Positions 7,383-16,087 of a DNA stretch of 64,000 nt are shown here, piece by piece. The DNA lies in NCBI GenBank assembly GCA_947454235.1, contig CANGIY010000009.1, forward strand, positions 62,001 to 126,000, in the 5' to 3' direction. Every line of letters starts with the position of its first letter. The first letter of the stretch is position 1. The position numbers and the translations under genes are program-made. The notes under the pieces were generated by a model. The model had not been told where the DNA came from, did not search any database, and saw only the letters and a program-made list of their open reading frames with translations. This stretch comes from Chitinophagaceae bacterium (GTDB lineage: Bacteria; Bacteroidota; Bacteroidia; Chitinophagales; Chitinophagaceae).

Positions 7383-8558
7383 TTAGAAAGATTCAAGCCG
7401 TTGAATAATGCCAGTAACAGAGTGCACCATTATTTCGTTCGACAAAGGAAAGCTTTCATTGCCGGGGTAAACAACTATTTTTTCCGTTGCCTTGATATCT
7501 TCGCATCCTATATAAAACCCCTTGCTTACCTTGGGAGCATAGGCACGTTTTATTTCTATAGCAATTGTGTCTTTGTAACCTGATTCCAGTACTAAGTCAA
7601 TTTCAGCACCGGCACCTGTTCGGTAATACCAAGCACTCCAGCCCTCCGGTAGATTCGAAATAATAGCATCGACCACAAACCCTTCCCAGCTTTGCCCGGC
7701 TATGGGGTGGCTCAATAAGTCGTCAATTGTTTTAATATTCAACAAAGCATGTGTAAGACCACTGTCTTTTATATACACTTTGGGCGACTTCACCAGTCGC
7801 TTTCCTACATTCCCCAACCACGGATGCACAGTTCTTATTAGTAACAAGTCTTCCAACAATCCAACGTATTTCTTAGCCGTTGGCCCGGTTAAGTCGAGGT
7901 TGCCTCCCAATTGAGTTACGTTTAAAATAGAACCCTGATTATGTGCAAGCATAGTCCACAATCTTCGCAGCGTTATTGCAGGTATCCTTGGCCCTAGTTG
8001 AGGTATGTCTCGTTCCAGATACGTAGATATAAAATTCGAACGCCATCGGAAGGAACCGGCATCGCTTGCTGCCAAAAGGCTATCGGGGAATCCGCCACGC
8101 AGCCAAAGTTGGTTCAAGTCTGTCTTTTCAGTATCTATTTCGTCAGCATGTATAATGGGTAGTTCATGCAATGCAATTCTACCTGCCAGCGATTCTGATG
8201 ATTGTTGTAGCAGTTCCAGTGATGAAGAGCCGAGCAGAAGGAACTGGTGTGCTCTGAGGCCTTCTTGCCTTCGCTTATCGATAATGCCTCGTAATGCAGT
8301 GAAAATATGAGGTACTCTTTGCACTTCATCAAGGATAATCAAAGAACCTTTGTGCAATTCAAAGTAGGCGGCAGGGTCAGTAATTTTTATTAAATCTTCC
8401 TGTGTCTCTAAGTCTAGAAATAAAGTTTTGGGTTTGAATTGTTCTGCAATCCTACGGGCAAGGGTAGTTTTACCCACCTGCCGTGGCCCCAGTATAGCCA
8501 CAGCAGGAAATTCTTCCAGCAATTGGGAGATTTTCGCAACCGATTTTCGAACAATCAT
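7383..8558 (-). CDS. AAA ATPase with DUF4143 domain
   Basis: A 391-residue member of the widespread AAA_14/DUF4143 family. Walker A is GPRQVGKTT near residue 23 and Walker B is LIILDEVQ near residue 75; the C-terminal DUF4143 part contains YRTGAGAEIDLVLE, the ExK-type nuclease-like core that ends with IAIEIKRA. The molecular function of the family is not settled; it is often found in variable genome regions. The start is the ATG at 8558, 5 bases after a strong TTG-N19-TAnnTTTG promoter; the 33 codons upstream overlap that promoter and are unlikely to be translated. Confidence 0.88.
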   Translation of the reverse strand: MIVRKSVAKISQLLEEFPAVAILGPRQVGKTTLARRIAEQFKPKTLFLDLETQEDLIKITDPAAYFELHKGSLIILDEVQRVPHIFTALRGIIDKRRQEGLRAHQFLLLGSSSLELLQQSSESLAGRIALHELPIIHADEIDTEKTDLNQLWLRGGFPDSLLAASDAGSFRWRSNFISTYLERDIPQLGPRIPAITLRRLWTMLAHNQGSILNVTQLGGNLDLTGPTAKKYVGLLEDLLLIRTVHPWLGNVGKRLVKSPKVYIKDSGLTHALLNIKTIDDLLSHPIAGQSWEGFVVDAIISNLPEGWSAWYYRTGAGAEIDLVLESGYKDTIAIEIKRAYAPKVSKGFYIGCEDIKATEKIVVYPGNESFPLSNEIMVHSVTGIIQRLESF

Positions 8559-8563
8559 CCTTG

Positions 8564-8593
8564 CAAATCTAAAACAAACTTTTAGATTTACAA
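8564..8593 (-). promoter_or_regulatory. Promoter of the DUF4143 ATPase gene
   Basis: On the minus strand a TTG (8591-8593) is followed after 19 bases by TAGATTTG (8564-8571). This fits the Bacteroidota consensus TTG-N17-23-TAnnTTTG. The -7 box ends only 5 bases before the ATG, so the transcript is predicted to have almost no leader. Confidence 0.7.
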
Positions 8594-8624
8594 GGTAAAA
8601 GTTTCCATTTTTGAATTTTTTGTC

Positions 8625-8654
8625 AAAAAAACAACCCCGGCATAACCGGGGTTG
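8625..8654 (-). terminator. Rho-independent terminator after gcvP
   Basis: Arms CAACCCCGG and CCGGGGTTG (9 bp) enclose the loop CATAA. On the minus strand seven T follow. It lies about 25 bases beyond the gcvP stop codon. Confidence 0.9.
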
Positions 8655-8678
8655 CAATAGACTTATATGTTGTATTTA

Positions 8679-11558
8679 TTACGCTTCTGCGTATGCTTCA
8701 GTAGGTTCGCAAGTACAAACAAGGTTCCTGTCGCCGAATGTATCGTTTACGCGAGAAACAGTAGGCCAGAATTTGTTGTTTTTAACCCATCCCAATGGAT
8801 AAGCAGCAGCACCACGGCTATATTTATGGTTCCACTCGTCAGCAGTAATAACAAACTGAGTATGTGGTGCATTTTTAAGCACGTTGTCCAGTTTATCAGC
8901 TTTTCCTTCTTCTACAGCCCTAATTTCTTCTCTAATGCTTAACAATGCATCGCAGAAGCGGTCAAGCTCACCTTTGTCTTCACTTTCAGTAGGCTCAATC
9001 ATAATTGTGCCTGCAACAGGGAAGCTCATTGTAGGTGCGTGGAAACCATAGTCCATTAGGCGTTTTGCAACGTCTGATGCTTCGATTTCAGCACTTTTCT
9101 TGAACGGACGAAGGTCAACGATGAATTCGTGAGCGCAAGTGCCACCGGTACCTGTATACAGAATATCGAATTCGCCCTGTAGTCTTGCACGCATGTAGTT
9201 AGCGTTTAAGATTGCATACTCAGTTGCTTTACGAACGCCTTCGCTTCCCAGCATACGGATGTAAGCATAAGAAATCAGCAAAATGCTTGCAGAACCATAA
9301 GGCGCAGCACTTACAGCGTGGTGTGGTTTGTTTTCATCGCCACCGAAGTTAACGTGACCTGGAAGGAATGGTGCAAGGTGTTCGCGAACACAAATTGGAC
9401 CTACTCCCGGACCACCGCCACCGTGAGGGATAGCGAATGTTTTGTGAAGGTTCAGGTGACAAACGTCGGCACCAATGAGGCCCGGAGCTGTTAAACCAAC
9501 CTGAGCATTCATGTTAGCTCCATCCATATACACCTGTCCGCCATGGCTATGAACGATTTCTGTGATGTCTTTTACTGTTTCTTCGTAAACACCATAAGTA
9601 CTTGGGTAAGTAATCATGATACCTGCGAGGTTAGCAGCATATTGTTCAGCTTTTGCTTTAAGATCAGTTACATCGATGTATCCGTTCTCAAGTGCCTTAA
9701 CAACAACCACTTTATAACCCACCATTACCGCACTTGCAGGGTTAGTACCGTGCGCACTAATAGGAATTAATATTACATCTCTGTGCGCTTCGTTGCGGCT
9801 GAGGTGATAACCTCTAATTGCCAACAAACCTGCATATTCGCCTTGCGCTCCACTGTTTGGTTGAAGACTGCATGCATCGAAATGAGTGATTTTACACAAG
9901 TAGTCGCTCAACTCATCAGCAATTTGCTTATAACCTTCAGCCTGGCTAGCAGGTGCGAATGGGTGCATTTTGCTGAATTCAGGCCAACTTACTGGAATCA
10001 TTTCCGATGCTGCATTCAACTTCATAGTACATGAACCTAAAGAAATCATACTCGTGTTAAGGCTGATATCTTTGTTTTCAAGCATTTTGATATAGCGCAT
10101 CATTTGTGTTTCAGAATGATGGCTGTTGAATACTGATTGTTGGAGAATTGCCGATGTGCGAGACAAAGATGCTGGGATATGCTCAAGTATAGTTTCTTCA
10201 TCGAGATTCATTGTTACAGGCTCATCTTTGTGGTTGAATACCTGTAAAATGTTCATTACATCTCTTGCTGTAGTTGTTTCGTCGAGTGCTATACCAATTG
10301 TGCCATTGGTGTGGTAACGAAAGTTCATACCCGCAGCCTCAGCAGCAGAACGAATAGCGTTAGTGTCTTTTACTTCTACAACAACTGTATCAAAATAGTT
10401 TTTATGCAATACTTTGTAGCCATCAGCAGCCAAAGAATCACCCAATGCCTGAGCCAAACCTGCCACTCTTCTTGCAATGTTTTTCAAACCTTCAGGACCA
10501 TGGTAAACAGCATACATAGCAGCCATGTTAGCCAGTAATGCCTGTGCAGTACAGATGTTAGAAGTTGCTTTTTCGCGCTTAATGTGTTGCTCACGAGTTT
10601 GAAGTGCCATTCTCAACGCGCGGTTGCCGGAAGCATCAACACTCACACCAATAATACGACCCGGCATTTGCCTTTTGAAATCTTCTTTTGTCGCAAAGAA
10701 AGCCGCGTGAGGACCACCAAAGCCCATTGGAACGCCAAAGCGTTGAGCTGTACCCAATGCTACGTCAGCACCTAGTTCACCCGGAGGTGTCAATAATGTA
10801 AGAGCAAGCAAATCTGTTGCCATAGCAACATAACCACCTGCTTCGTGCATTGTAGCAATAAAGCCTGTGTAGTCTTCAATGCTTCCTTTATCGTTAGGGT
10901 ATTGAATAAGCGCACCGCAATATGTAACGTCAATATCAGCAATCCTGTAATCGCCAAAAACAACTTCGATGCCCAAAGGTTCAGCACGTGTCAAAATAAC
11001 GTCTTTCGTTTGTGGGAATACATCGTGATCAACGAAGAATTTAGGGCGCTCAGGGTTTTTGTCGTTTTTGTTCACCGAGTGGAAGAACATAGTCATTGCT
11101 TCTGACGCAGCAGTTCCTTCATCGAGCAAAGAAGCGTTCGCCAATGTCATGCCTGTAAGGTCGCAAATCATTGTCTGGTAGTTCAACAAGCTCTCCAAAC
11201 GACCTTGACTGATTTCAGCCTGGTATGGAGTGTACTGCGTGTACCATCCTGGGTTTTCAAAAATGTTGCGAAGAATTACTGTTGGTGTAAGGGTATCGTA
11301 ATAACCCTGACCAATATAGCTCTTCATCACTTTATTTTTTGCTGCTACTTTCTTGAGTTGGTTTAGGTATTCAGCCTCACTCACCGACTCAGGAATATCC
11401 AATGCATGTTGCATCCTGATAGCAGCCGGTACCGTACGGCCTATCAACTCCTCCATGCTCTCAACACCAATAGTTTTGAGCATTTCTTTAGTGTCTTTTT
11501 CTCCGGCTCCTATATGGCGACCGGTGAATTCTTTTGATTGCGCAAGAAATAAATTCAT
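8679..11558 (-). CDS. gcvP: Glycine dehydrogenase (decarboxylating), P protein
   Basis: A 959-residue protein, full length for the single-chain P protein of the glycine cleavage system. It uses pyridoxal phosphate to decarboxylate glycine and passes the aminomethyl group to the lipoyl H protein. The N-terminal half starts [17 protein letters not shown] and includes the [14 protein letters not shown]-type region; the C-terminal half carries the PLP-lysine motif [17 protein letters not shown]. It is in the cytoplasm. H and T proteins are not in this window, so the system is encoded at dispersed loci. The ATG at 11558 matches the usual N-terminus; the longer reading frame runs into the promoter. 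Confidence 0.98.
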   Translation of the reverse strand: MNLFLAQSKEFTGRHIGAGEKDTKEMLKTIGVESMEELIGRTVPAAIRMQHALDIPESVSEAEYLNQLKKVAAKNKVMKSYIGQGYYDTLTPTVILRNIFENPGWYTQYTPYQAEISQGRLESLLNYQTMICDLTGMTLANASLLDEGTAASEAMTMFFHSVNKNDKNPERPKFFVDHDVFPQTKDVILTRAEPLGIEVVFGDYRIADIDVTYCGALIQYPNDKGSIEDYTGFIATMHEAGGYVAMATDLLALTLLTPPGELGADVALGTAQRFGVPMGFGGPHAAFFATKEDFKRQMPGRIIGVSVDASGNRALRMALQTREQHIKREKATSNICTAQALLANMAAMYAVYHGPEGLKNIARRVAGLAQALGDSLAADGYKVLHKNYFDTVVVEVKDTNAIRSAAEAAGMNFRYHTNGTIGIALDETTTARDVMNILQVFNHKDEPVTMNLDEETILEHIPASLSRTSAILQQSVFNSHHSETQMMRYIKMLENKDISLNTSMISLGSCTMKLNAASEMIPVSWPEFSKMHPFAPASQAEGYKQIADELSDYLCKITHFDACSLQPNSGAQGEYAGLLAIRGYHLSRNEAHRDVILIPISAHGTNPASAVMVGYKVVVVKALENGYIDVTDLKAKAEQYAANLAGIMITYPSTYGVYEETVKDITEIVHSHGGQVYMDGANMNAQVGLTAPGLIGADVCHLNLHKTFAIPHGGGGPGVGPICVREHLAPFLPGHVNFGGDENKPHHAVSAAPYGSASILLISYAYIRMLGSEGVRKATEYAILNANYMRARLQGEFDILYTGTGGTCAHEFIVDLRPFKKSAEIEASDVAKRLMDYGFHAPTMSFPVAGTIMIEPTESEDKGELDRFCDALLSIREEIRAVEEGKADKLDNVLKNAPHTQFVITADEWNHKYSRGAAAYPLGWVKNNKFWPTVSRVNDTFGDRNLVCTCEPTEAYAEA

Positions 11559-11608
11559 ATTTTGAAAATGTTTAACTCGATGAACGCTTTTAAAGTGAAA
11601 TTTGAGTG

Positions 11609-11638
11609 CAAAGTTAACGGGATATAACTGATTTGCAA
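11609..11638 (-). promoter_or_regulatory. Promoter of gcvP
   Basis: TTG at 11636-11638, a 19-base spacer and TAACTTTG at 11609-11616 on the minus strand fit the Bacteroidota consensus exactly. About 50 bases of leader precede the ATG. I see no glycine riboswitch fold in that leader. Confidence 0.75.
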
Positions 11639-11874
11639 AAATCAAACGCCGTTATATGTATCCTGATTTTTATCAGTGTTTTTGTATTGAAATCAAGCTG
11701 AAAATACACAACAAACTTCAACAAAATAGCGCGTTGATTTTCAGTTGGTTTATTACATGTAAATATGTGTAACTATAAATATATAATATCCAATTCTTGT
11801 CAAAAACATGTAAAATTGCGTTAAAACAAGGGTTTCAGCGCTACAGTATTCCACACCTTTTAGGTGCGTGGGTC

Positions 11875-11882
11875 TACATTTG
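11875..11882 (+). promoter_or_regulatory. Probable -7 promoter box of lysA
   Basis: TACATTTG matches TAnnTTTG and ends 4 bases before the ATG of lysA. No TTG is found at the proper spacing. If real, the lysA transcript would be nearly leaderless. Confidence 0.4.
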
Positions 11883-11886
11883 CATC

Positions 11887-13098
11887 ATGTACAGTCCCAT
11901 TTCCAATCAGGCATTGATTGATATTTCCAATCAATACGGTACGCCTGTCTATATTTATGATACAGGTAAAATCACAGAGCAATACCAAAAACTAACAGGT
12001 GCGTTTCAAAAACACCCTACCCGTTTCTTCTATGCCTGCAAGGCACTTACGAACATTAATATTTTAAAACACATCGATGCACTTGGTGCCGGAATCGATT
12101 GTGTGAGCATCAATGAAGTGAAACTGGGCTTATTGGCGGGCTTTACACCCGATAGAATTTTATTTACCCCAAACTGCGTTGACCTGAATGAAATTATTGA
12201 AGCAACTGAACATGGTGTTATGGTTAACCTCGATAACATCAGTATTCTGGAGCAGTTTGGCAACAAGTTTGGTGGTTCTTATCCTGTTTGTATCCGTATC
12301 AATCCGCACATTGTGGCGGGTGGTAATTATAAAATTTCAACAGGGCATATTGATAGCAAATTCGGTATTTCCATTCATCAGGTACGCCACATTGAGCGTA
12401 TCATTAAAACCTTGGGAATCAACGTAGTTGGCCTGCACATGCACACAGGCAGCGAAATCAAAGACATCGAAGTGTTTTTGGAAGGGTTGAATATGATGTT
12501 TGAAACAGCTATGCGTTTCCCAACAATCAAGTTCATTGACCTTGGAAGCGGGTTTAAAGTGGCTTACAAAGAAGAGGACCGTGAAACCGACGTACAACGT
12601 CTTGGGCAAAGAGTATCAGAAGAAGTGTGCAAGTTTGAAGAAGAATTCAAGCGCGAGATAGAAATATGGTTTGAACCGGGTAAATACCTGGTGAGCGAGT
12701 GCGGTCACTTTGTAGTGAAAGCAAATATCATCAAACAAACTACCGCTACCGTTTTTGTGGGTGTCAACTCAGGCTTCAACCACCTCATACGCCCTATGTT
12801 TTATGAGGCATACCACAAAATTGAAAACATCTCGAACCCCGATGGGGCACAAAGAATTTATACCGTTGTAGGCAATATTTGTGAAACAGACACTTTTGCC
12901 TGGGACAGGGTATTGAATGAAGTACGTGAGGGTGATTTATTGGTTTTCCGCAATGCCGGTGCCTATGGTTTTGAGATGAGCAGCAATTTCAATAGCCGCC
13001 TCAAACCTGCTGAAGTAATGTATGACAACGGACAAATCAAATTGATTCGCAAAAGAGACGAATTCAATGATTTATTGAGGAATCAGGTAATGGAATAA
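11887..13098 (+). CDS. lysA: Diaminopimelate decarboxylase
   Basis: A 403-residue fold-type III PLP enzyme that converts meso-diaminopimelate to lysine and CO2, the last step of lysine synthesis. The PLP lysine is in FFYACKAL near residue 50; HIDSKFGI and GLHMHTGSEI are the usual phosphate- and ring-binding segments. WFEPGKYLV and GNICETDTFAWDR, with the catalytic cysteine in the CET motif, are also present. The C-terminus (GAYGFEMSSNFNSRLKPAEV) is standard. The ATG at 11887 gives the normal length; the 30 codons upstream overlap the promoter box. It converges with the GNAT gene. Confidence 0.95.
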   Translation: MYSPISNQALIDISNQYGTPVYIYDTGKITEQYQKLTGAFQKHPTRFFYACKALTNINILKHIDALGAGIDCVSINEVKLGLLAGFTPDRILFTPNCVDLNEIIEATEHGVMVNLDNISILEQFGNKFGGSYPVCIRINPHIVAGGNYKISTGHIDSKFGISIHQVRHIERIIKTLGINVVGLHMHTGSEIKDIEVFLEGLNMMFETAMRFPTIKFIDLGSGFKVAYKEEDRETDVQRLGQRVSEEVCKFEEEFKREIEIWFEPGKYLVSECGHFVVKANIIKQTTATVFVGVNSGFNHLIRPMFYEAYHKIENISNPDGAQRIYTVVGNICETDTFAWDRVLNEVREGDLLVFRNAGAYGFEMSSNFNSRLKPAEVMYDNGQIKLIRKRDEFNDLLRNQVME

Positions 13099-13113
13099 TC
13101 AATAAGGGGTAGG

Positions 13114-13551
13114 CTACAGCACTTTGTACATTTTCATGTGGGGTATGCCTACCTCTTCAAATACTCCCTCAACAGTTTCATAACCCAGTTTGTCGTAAAA
13201 GGGTTTTGCGACCATGCGGGCATGTAGCGTAATCTTTTTATGTTTCAGATTGCGGGTGTGTTGTTCTCCAAAAACCATCAACTGCCTGCCCACACCGGTG
13301 CCCTGATGGGCGGCATCTACAGCCATTTGCCTGAACTTCATTTCTTCGGCAGAAACAGGGTGTAGCATCAGACAGCCAATCACTTGACCGTTAAGTTTGG
13401 CAATTAAAATATCATCTTCACCATCCATCGAAAGATTTTCATTCTTAAGCGACATACCTAGTGGTTTGCGCAAAACGTCTTCCCTTAACTGCCATACAGC
13501 TTGGTAGAGCGGGTCGGTATGTCTTATTACGCTGATGGAAATATCGTGCAT
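13114..13551 (-). CDS. GNAT family N-acetyltransferase
   Basis: A 145-residue single GNAT domain of the ElaA-like size class. The acetyl-CoA pyrophosphate loop is RQMAVDAAHQGTGVGRQLM (Q-x-x-G-x-G/A pattern), and the final strand region is VAKPFYDKLGYETV. The substrate is unknown. Its start lies 4 bases after the stop codon of the von Willebrand A gene, so it is probably expressed from that gene's promoter, although no functional link is apparent. Confidence 0.88.
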   Translation of the reverse strand: MHDISISVIRHTDPLYQAVWQLREDVLRKPLGMSLKNENLSMDGEDDILIAKLNGQVIGCLMLHPVSAEEMKFRQMAVDAAHQGTGVGRQLMVFGEQHTRNLKHKKITLHARMVAKPFYDKLGYETVEGVFEEVGIPHMKMYKVL

Positions 13552-13555
13552 GGTA

Positions 13556-15976
13556 CTACTTTTTAAGAATCACCTGAGTTTCTTTGTTCGAAGAGATTTC
13601 AAATGTGATTACTCTATTTGAGCTTGAAAAATTTGTTTCACCAGTGCTGTATTGTACCTGGTATTTACCCGGTAAAATCATCTTCTTTTTATTAGAAGGG
13701 TCGGTAATATCCAGTTTCTTGAAATTAATGAAACGCTCACCGCTTTGCTTCCAGAGTGTTACTGATGTAGTATTTACTTCTGGTACAAAGGTTACAAAGC
13801 CAGGCTCAGGAATTGTAATAGCACCTGCAGCGTCCATATCAAGGTCAATATTAAAAATGCTTTCAGGGAAAGTATTCACCAGAATGTGGTAGTTGCCCGG
13901 TTCGTATTCCAGTTTTTCTGTACACTTTTGAATCACAACTTTTCCATTAGCCACATTTCTCTGAATCACTTCAGCCTGATATTCTGATACGTCACGTTTT
14001 GGATTGTTCAGGTAACGGAAATACAAACTGTAGTTTTTAACTTCAATGTACACCTTGTTGTGTTTGTGCGCCTGTAGTTCAACATGCGCTAAAAGATCGT
14101 CTCTGCCTGTAATGGTGAGGTCATAGTTACCTATAGCCAAATCAGTTATAGGGTCAGGGTTACCTGATGGGTCAACGAAACGATGGAACTTTTTAACTTG
14201 TTTGTTTGTGCCTTTTTCAAATATCACAACTTCAGGGGTAGTTGTATAAAATTTACCCTTGCCGTTGGTAAGGTACACTTCAAGCGTAGTTTCAGGTGCA
14301 TCTTCATGTTCTACACTGTATTTTCCGGTTTTCTCAACTGGTTTTACAGGCGGTTTTACAGGGTTTTCATTTTTCTTTGGGTCTGGAGTTTTTGTTTGTG
14401 TAGCAACAGGCGAAGCAGGTTGCGCTTTAGGATATTCAATATGTGGCGGCGGCGCAATTTTTACAGGCTTTGCTTCATAGTCAAGAAACGTTCCACCATA
14501 CAACAAGTGCATTTTGAACTTAGGCAATTTCAATTTTGCTAATGCTACTTTTGGTTTTTCCGGTGCTCTATATGGTTCTGGGTCCTCAAAAGCAATTGGC
14601 TTATAGCTTATTTTGAAGGTCTTAGATTTAGAAATTTTTACGCTGTTCACTGCAAGTTTAGAAGCTACAGGCAAAGAAACCTTCGCCATTTCAGCAGGTT
14701 TTACCGGGGTTGGCTCAACATATTTAACGCCTGGTTCTTTGATTGTAACAAGGTATGGTTTACCCAAATCTGGTGCTGCAACTTTCATTTTTTTGAGCTT
14801 CCTTACAGGGGCTGCTGTCAGGTCTGCCGGTTTTGGCGGCGTCGGTAATTCAGGGCCTTTCACGTTCGGGTAATCAGGTGTAACCAGTTGTGTACCTGCA
14901 ATTTCAGGCATTTTCACCTTTAAGCGCTTCAGTTTTTTTACCGGTGCCGATGTCATTGCTGCTGCTTTCAGGTTTTGAGGTATTTCAACTTCAGGAGTAG
15001 CAACATTCGGCTCAATCAATGCTACCGTTTTTGCTTTTTTAAGTTTAATTGGGTCAACACGAAGCATTCCCATACCCGTTGTGCGTGCTTTCGTCAGCTT
15101 TGCAGGTTCAGGCTTTTTCTTTTCTTCTCCTACAGTAATGCTGTGTTTTATTTCAGCAGGCTTTTCCGGTTTAACCGTATCACGAATTGTTTTTTTAGCA
15201 ACTACTGGTGTATCGGCACTTAATGTTGGCTTAACTACTTTAGTTGTGCCACCATCGTTTTTAATAATAGGTTGCGGAGTTGTTCTAATGGTAGAGTATT
15301 CAGCCTTTGAAAGCTTAAGCATTGGTTTGAATGCATCCACAATTTTGGTTATCGCCGGGTTAAAGTCTGACTTTTTAGTTACCTGAAGGTATTCACCCAT
15401 ACAGGCATACTCCTTTTTAAGTTCAGGCACATCTTCAAGGTTAATGATATAAGGGCGGAAGAAAATCTTTTTGTTTTCGAGTTTCCTCATAATTGCGCAG
15501 ATATCACCACCGCAACTCTCACCACCGTCAGTAATCAGAATAATAGAGTAGGCATTCCTTTTTTCATCGACAAGGTCTTTCTCAGCAGCTTCATTGAGCG
15601 AGTAGGCAATAGAGGTAATACCCAATGGGTGTAAATCCTCAAGCCTGAATTCCATTTGGGTTTTATTGAACTTACTGAACGGAACTTCGTTTCTGGTGTC
15701 TGTACAGTCGTGTTCTTCTACAGTGTGCTGATTACCAAATACACGTAACGAGAACTCCACATTAGGGTTAACAGCATAAACGCTATCCATAATGCGAAGA
15801 ATGATTTCATTTGCAACCTTAATCTTTTCTTTACCGCCGCTCCATTGCTGAATCATACTCGACGATTCATCAAGTAAAATCAATATTCGCGGTTGGGTAA
15901 ATTCTTTGTCGTACTGCGCCCATGTGGGGAAAGCGAAAAGGCACAGTAAAACAATAAAATAAGACCTTATATTCAT
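13556..15976 (-). CDS. Secreted von Willebrand factor A domain protein with Lys/Pro repeats
   Basis: An 806-residue protein with a signal peptide (about residues 1-20, ending FPTWAQ). A vWA domain at about residues 28-215 has a complete metal-ion-dependent adhesion site: DESSS, the threonine in GITSIAY and the aspartate in ITDGGES. Residues about 235-540 are low-complexity and lysine/proline-rich, with recurring units such as APVKKLKRLKV, APVRKLKKMKV and KPAE. The last ~250 residues look like beta-sandwich domains. It is probably an envelope or surface ligand-binding protein. The ATG at 15976 gives the signal peptide; a further 7 codons are open upstream. Confidence 0.85.
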   Translation of the reverse strand: MNIRSYFIVLLCLFAFPTWAQYDKEFTQPRILILLDESSSMIQQWSGGKEKIKVANEIILRIMDSVYAVNPNVEFSLRVFGNQHTVEEHDCTDTRNEVPFSKFNKTQMEFRLEDLHPLGITSIAYSLNEAAEKDLVDEKRNAYSIILITDGGESCGGDICAIMRKLENKKIFFRPYIINLEDVPELKKEYACMGEYLQVTKKSDFNPAITKIVDAFKPMLKLSKAEYSTIRTTPQPIIKNDGGTTKVVKPTLSADTPVVAKKTIRDTVKPEKPAEIKHSITVGEEKKKPEPAKLTKARTTGMGMLRVDPIKLKKAKTVALIEPNVATPEVEIPQNLKAAAMTSAPVKKLKRLKVKMPEIAGTQLVTPDYPNVKGPELPTPPKPADLTAAPVRKLKKMKVAAPDLGKPYLVTIKEPGVKYVEPTPVKPAEMAKVSLPVASKLAVNSVKISKSKTFKISYKPIAFEDPEPYRAPEKPKVALAKLKLPKFKMHLLYGGTFLDYEAKPVKIAPPPHIEYPKAQPASPVATQTKTPDPKKNENPVKPPVKPVEKTGKYSVEHEDAPETTLEVYLTNGKGKFYTTTPEVVIFEKGTNKQVKKFHRFVDPSGNPDPITDLAIGNYDLTITGRDDLLAHVELQAHKHNKVYIEVKNYSLYFRYLNNPKRDVSEYQAEVIQRNVANGKVVIQKCTEKLEYEPGNYHILVNTFPESIFNIDLDMDAAGAITIPEPGFVTFVPEVNTTSVTLWKQSGERFINFKKLDITDPSNKKKMILPGKYQVQYSTGETNFSSSNRVITFEISSNKETQVILKK

Positions 15977-15994
15977 TGACACTAAATCTGTAAA

Positions 15995-16022
15995 CAAACT
16001 TACGCTTTTCAGCAGATATCAA
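15995..16022 (-). promoter_or_regulatory. Promoter of the vWA gene
   Basis: On the minus strand TTG (16020-16022), a 17-base spacer and TAAGTTTG (15995-16002) precede the ATG by 18 bases. The promoter lies inside a long inverted repeat (15999-16049). Confidence 0.55.
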
Positions 16023-16049
16023 TTGTACATACCTGCAGAAAAGCGTAAG
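15999..16049. terminator. Long hairpin between the transglutaminase-like and vWA genes
   Basis: Arms CTTACGCTTTTC and GAAAAGCGTAAG (12 bp) extend by four more pairs across one mismatch (A/A), leaving a loop of about 17 bases. It is 39 bases after the stop codon of the gene at 16088-18187 and is followed on the minus strand by TTTGTTT, so it can terminate that gene. It also overlaps the vWA promoter, so a regulatory role is possible. Confidence 0.6.
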
Positions 16050-16087
16050 ACACTTAATTTTTTATGAATCTGTTGTTGATACCCGGT

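Noticed and set aside
11559-11608. gcvP leader considered as a glycine riboswitch
   Set aside because: The leader is only about 50 bases, too short for the tandem glycine aptamers, and it shows no matching conserved core.
14183-14873. Open frames on the plus strand opposite the vWA gene
   Set aside because: They are antisense to the Lys/Pro-rich coding repeats and arise from its codon pattern (Phe/Ser/Gly-rich shadow).
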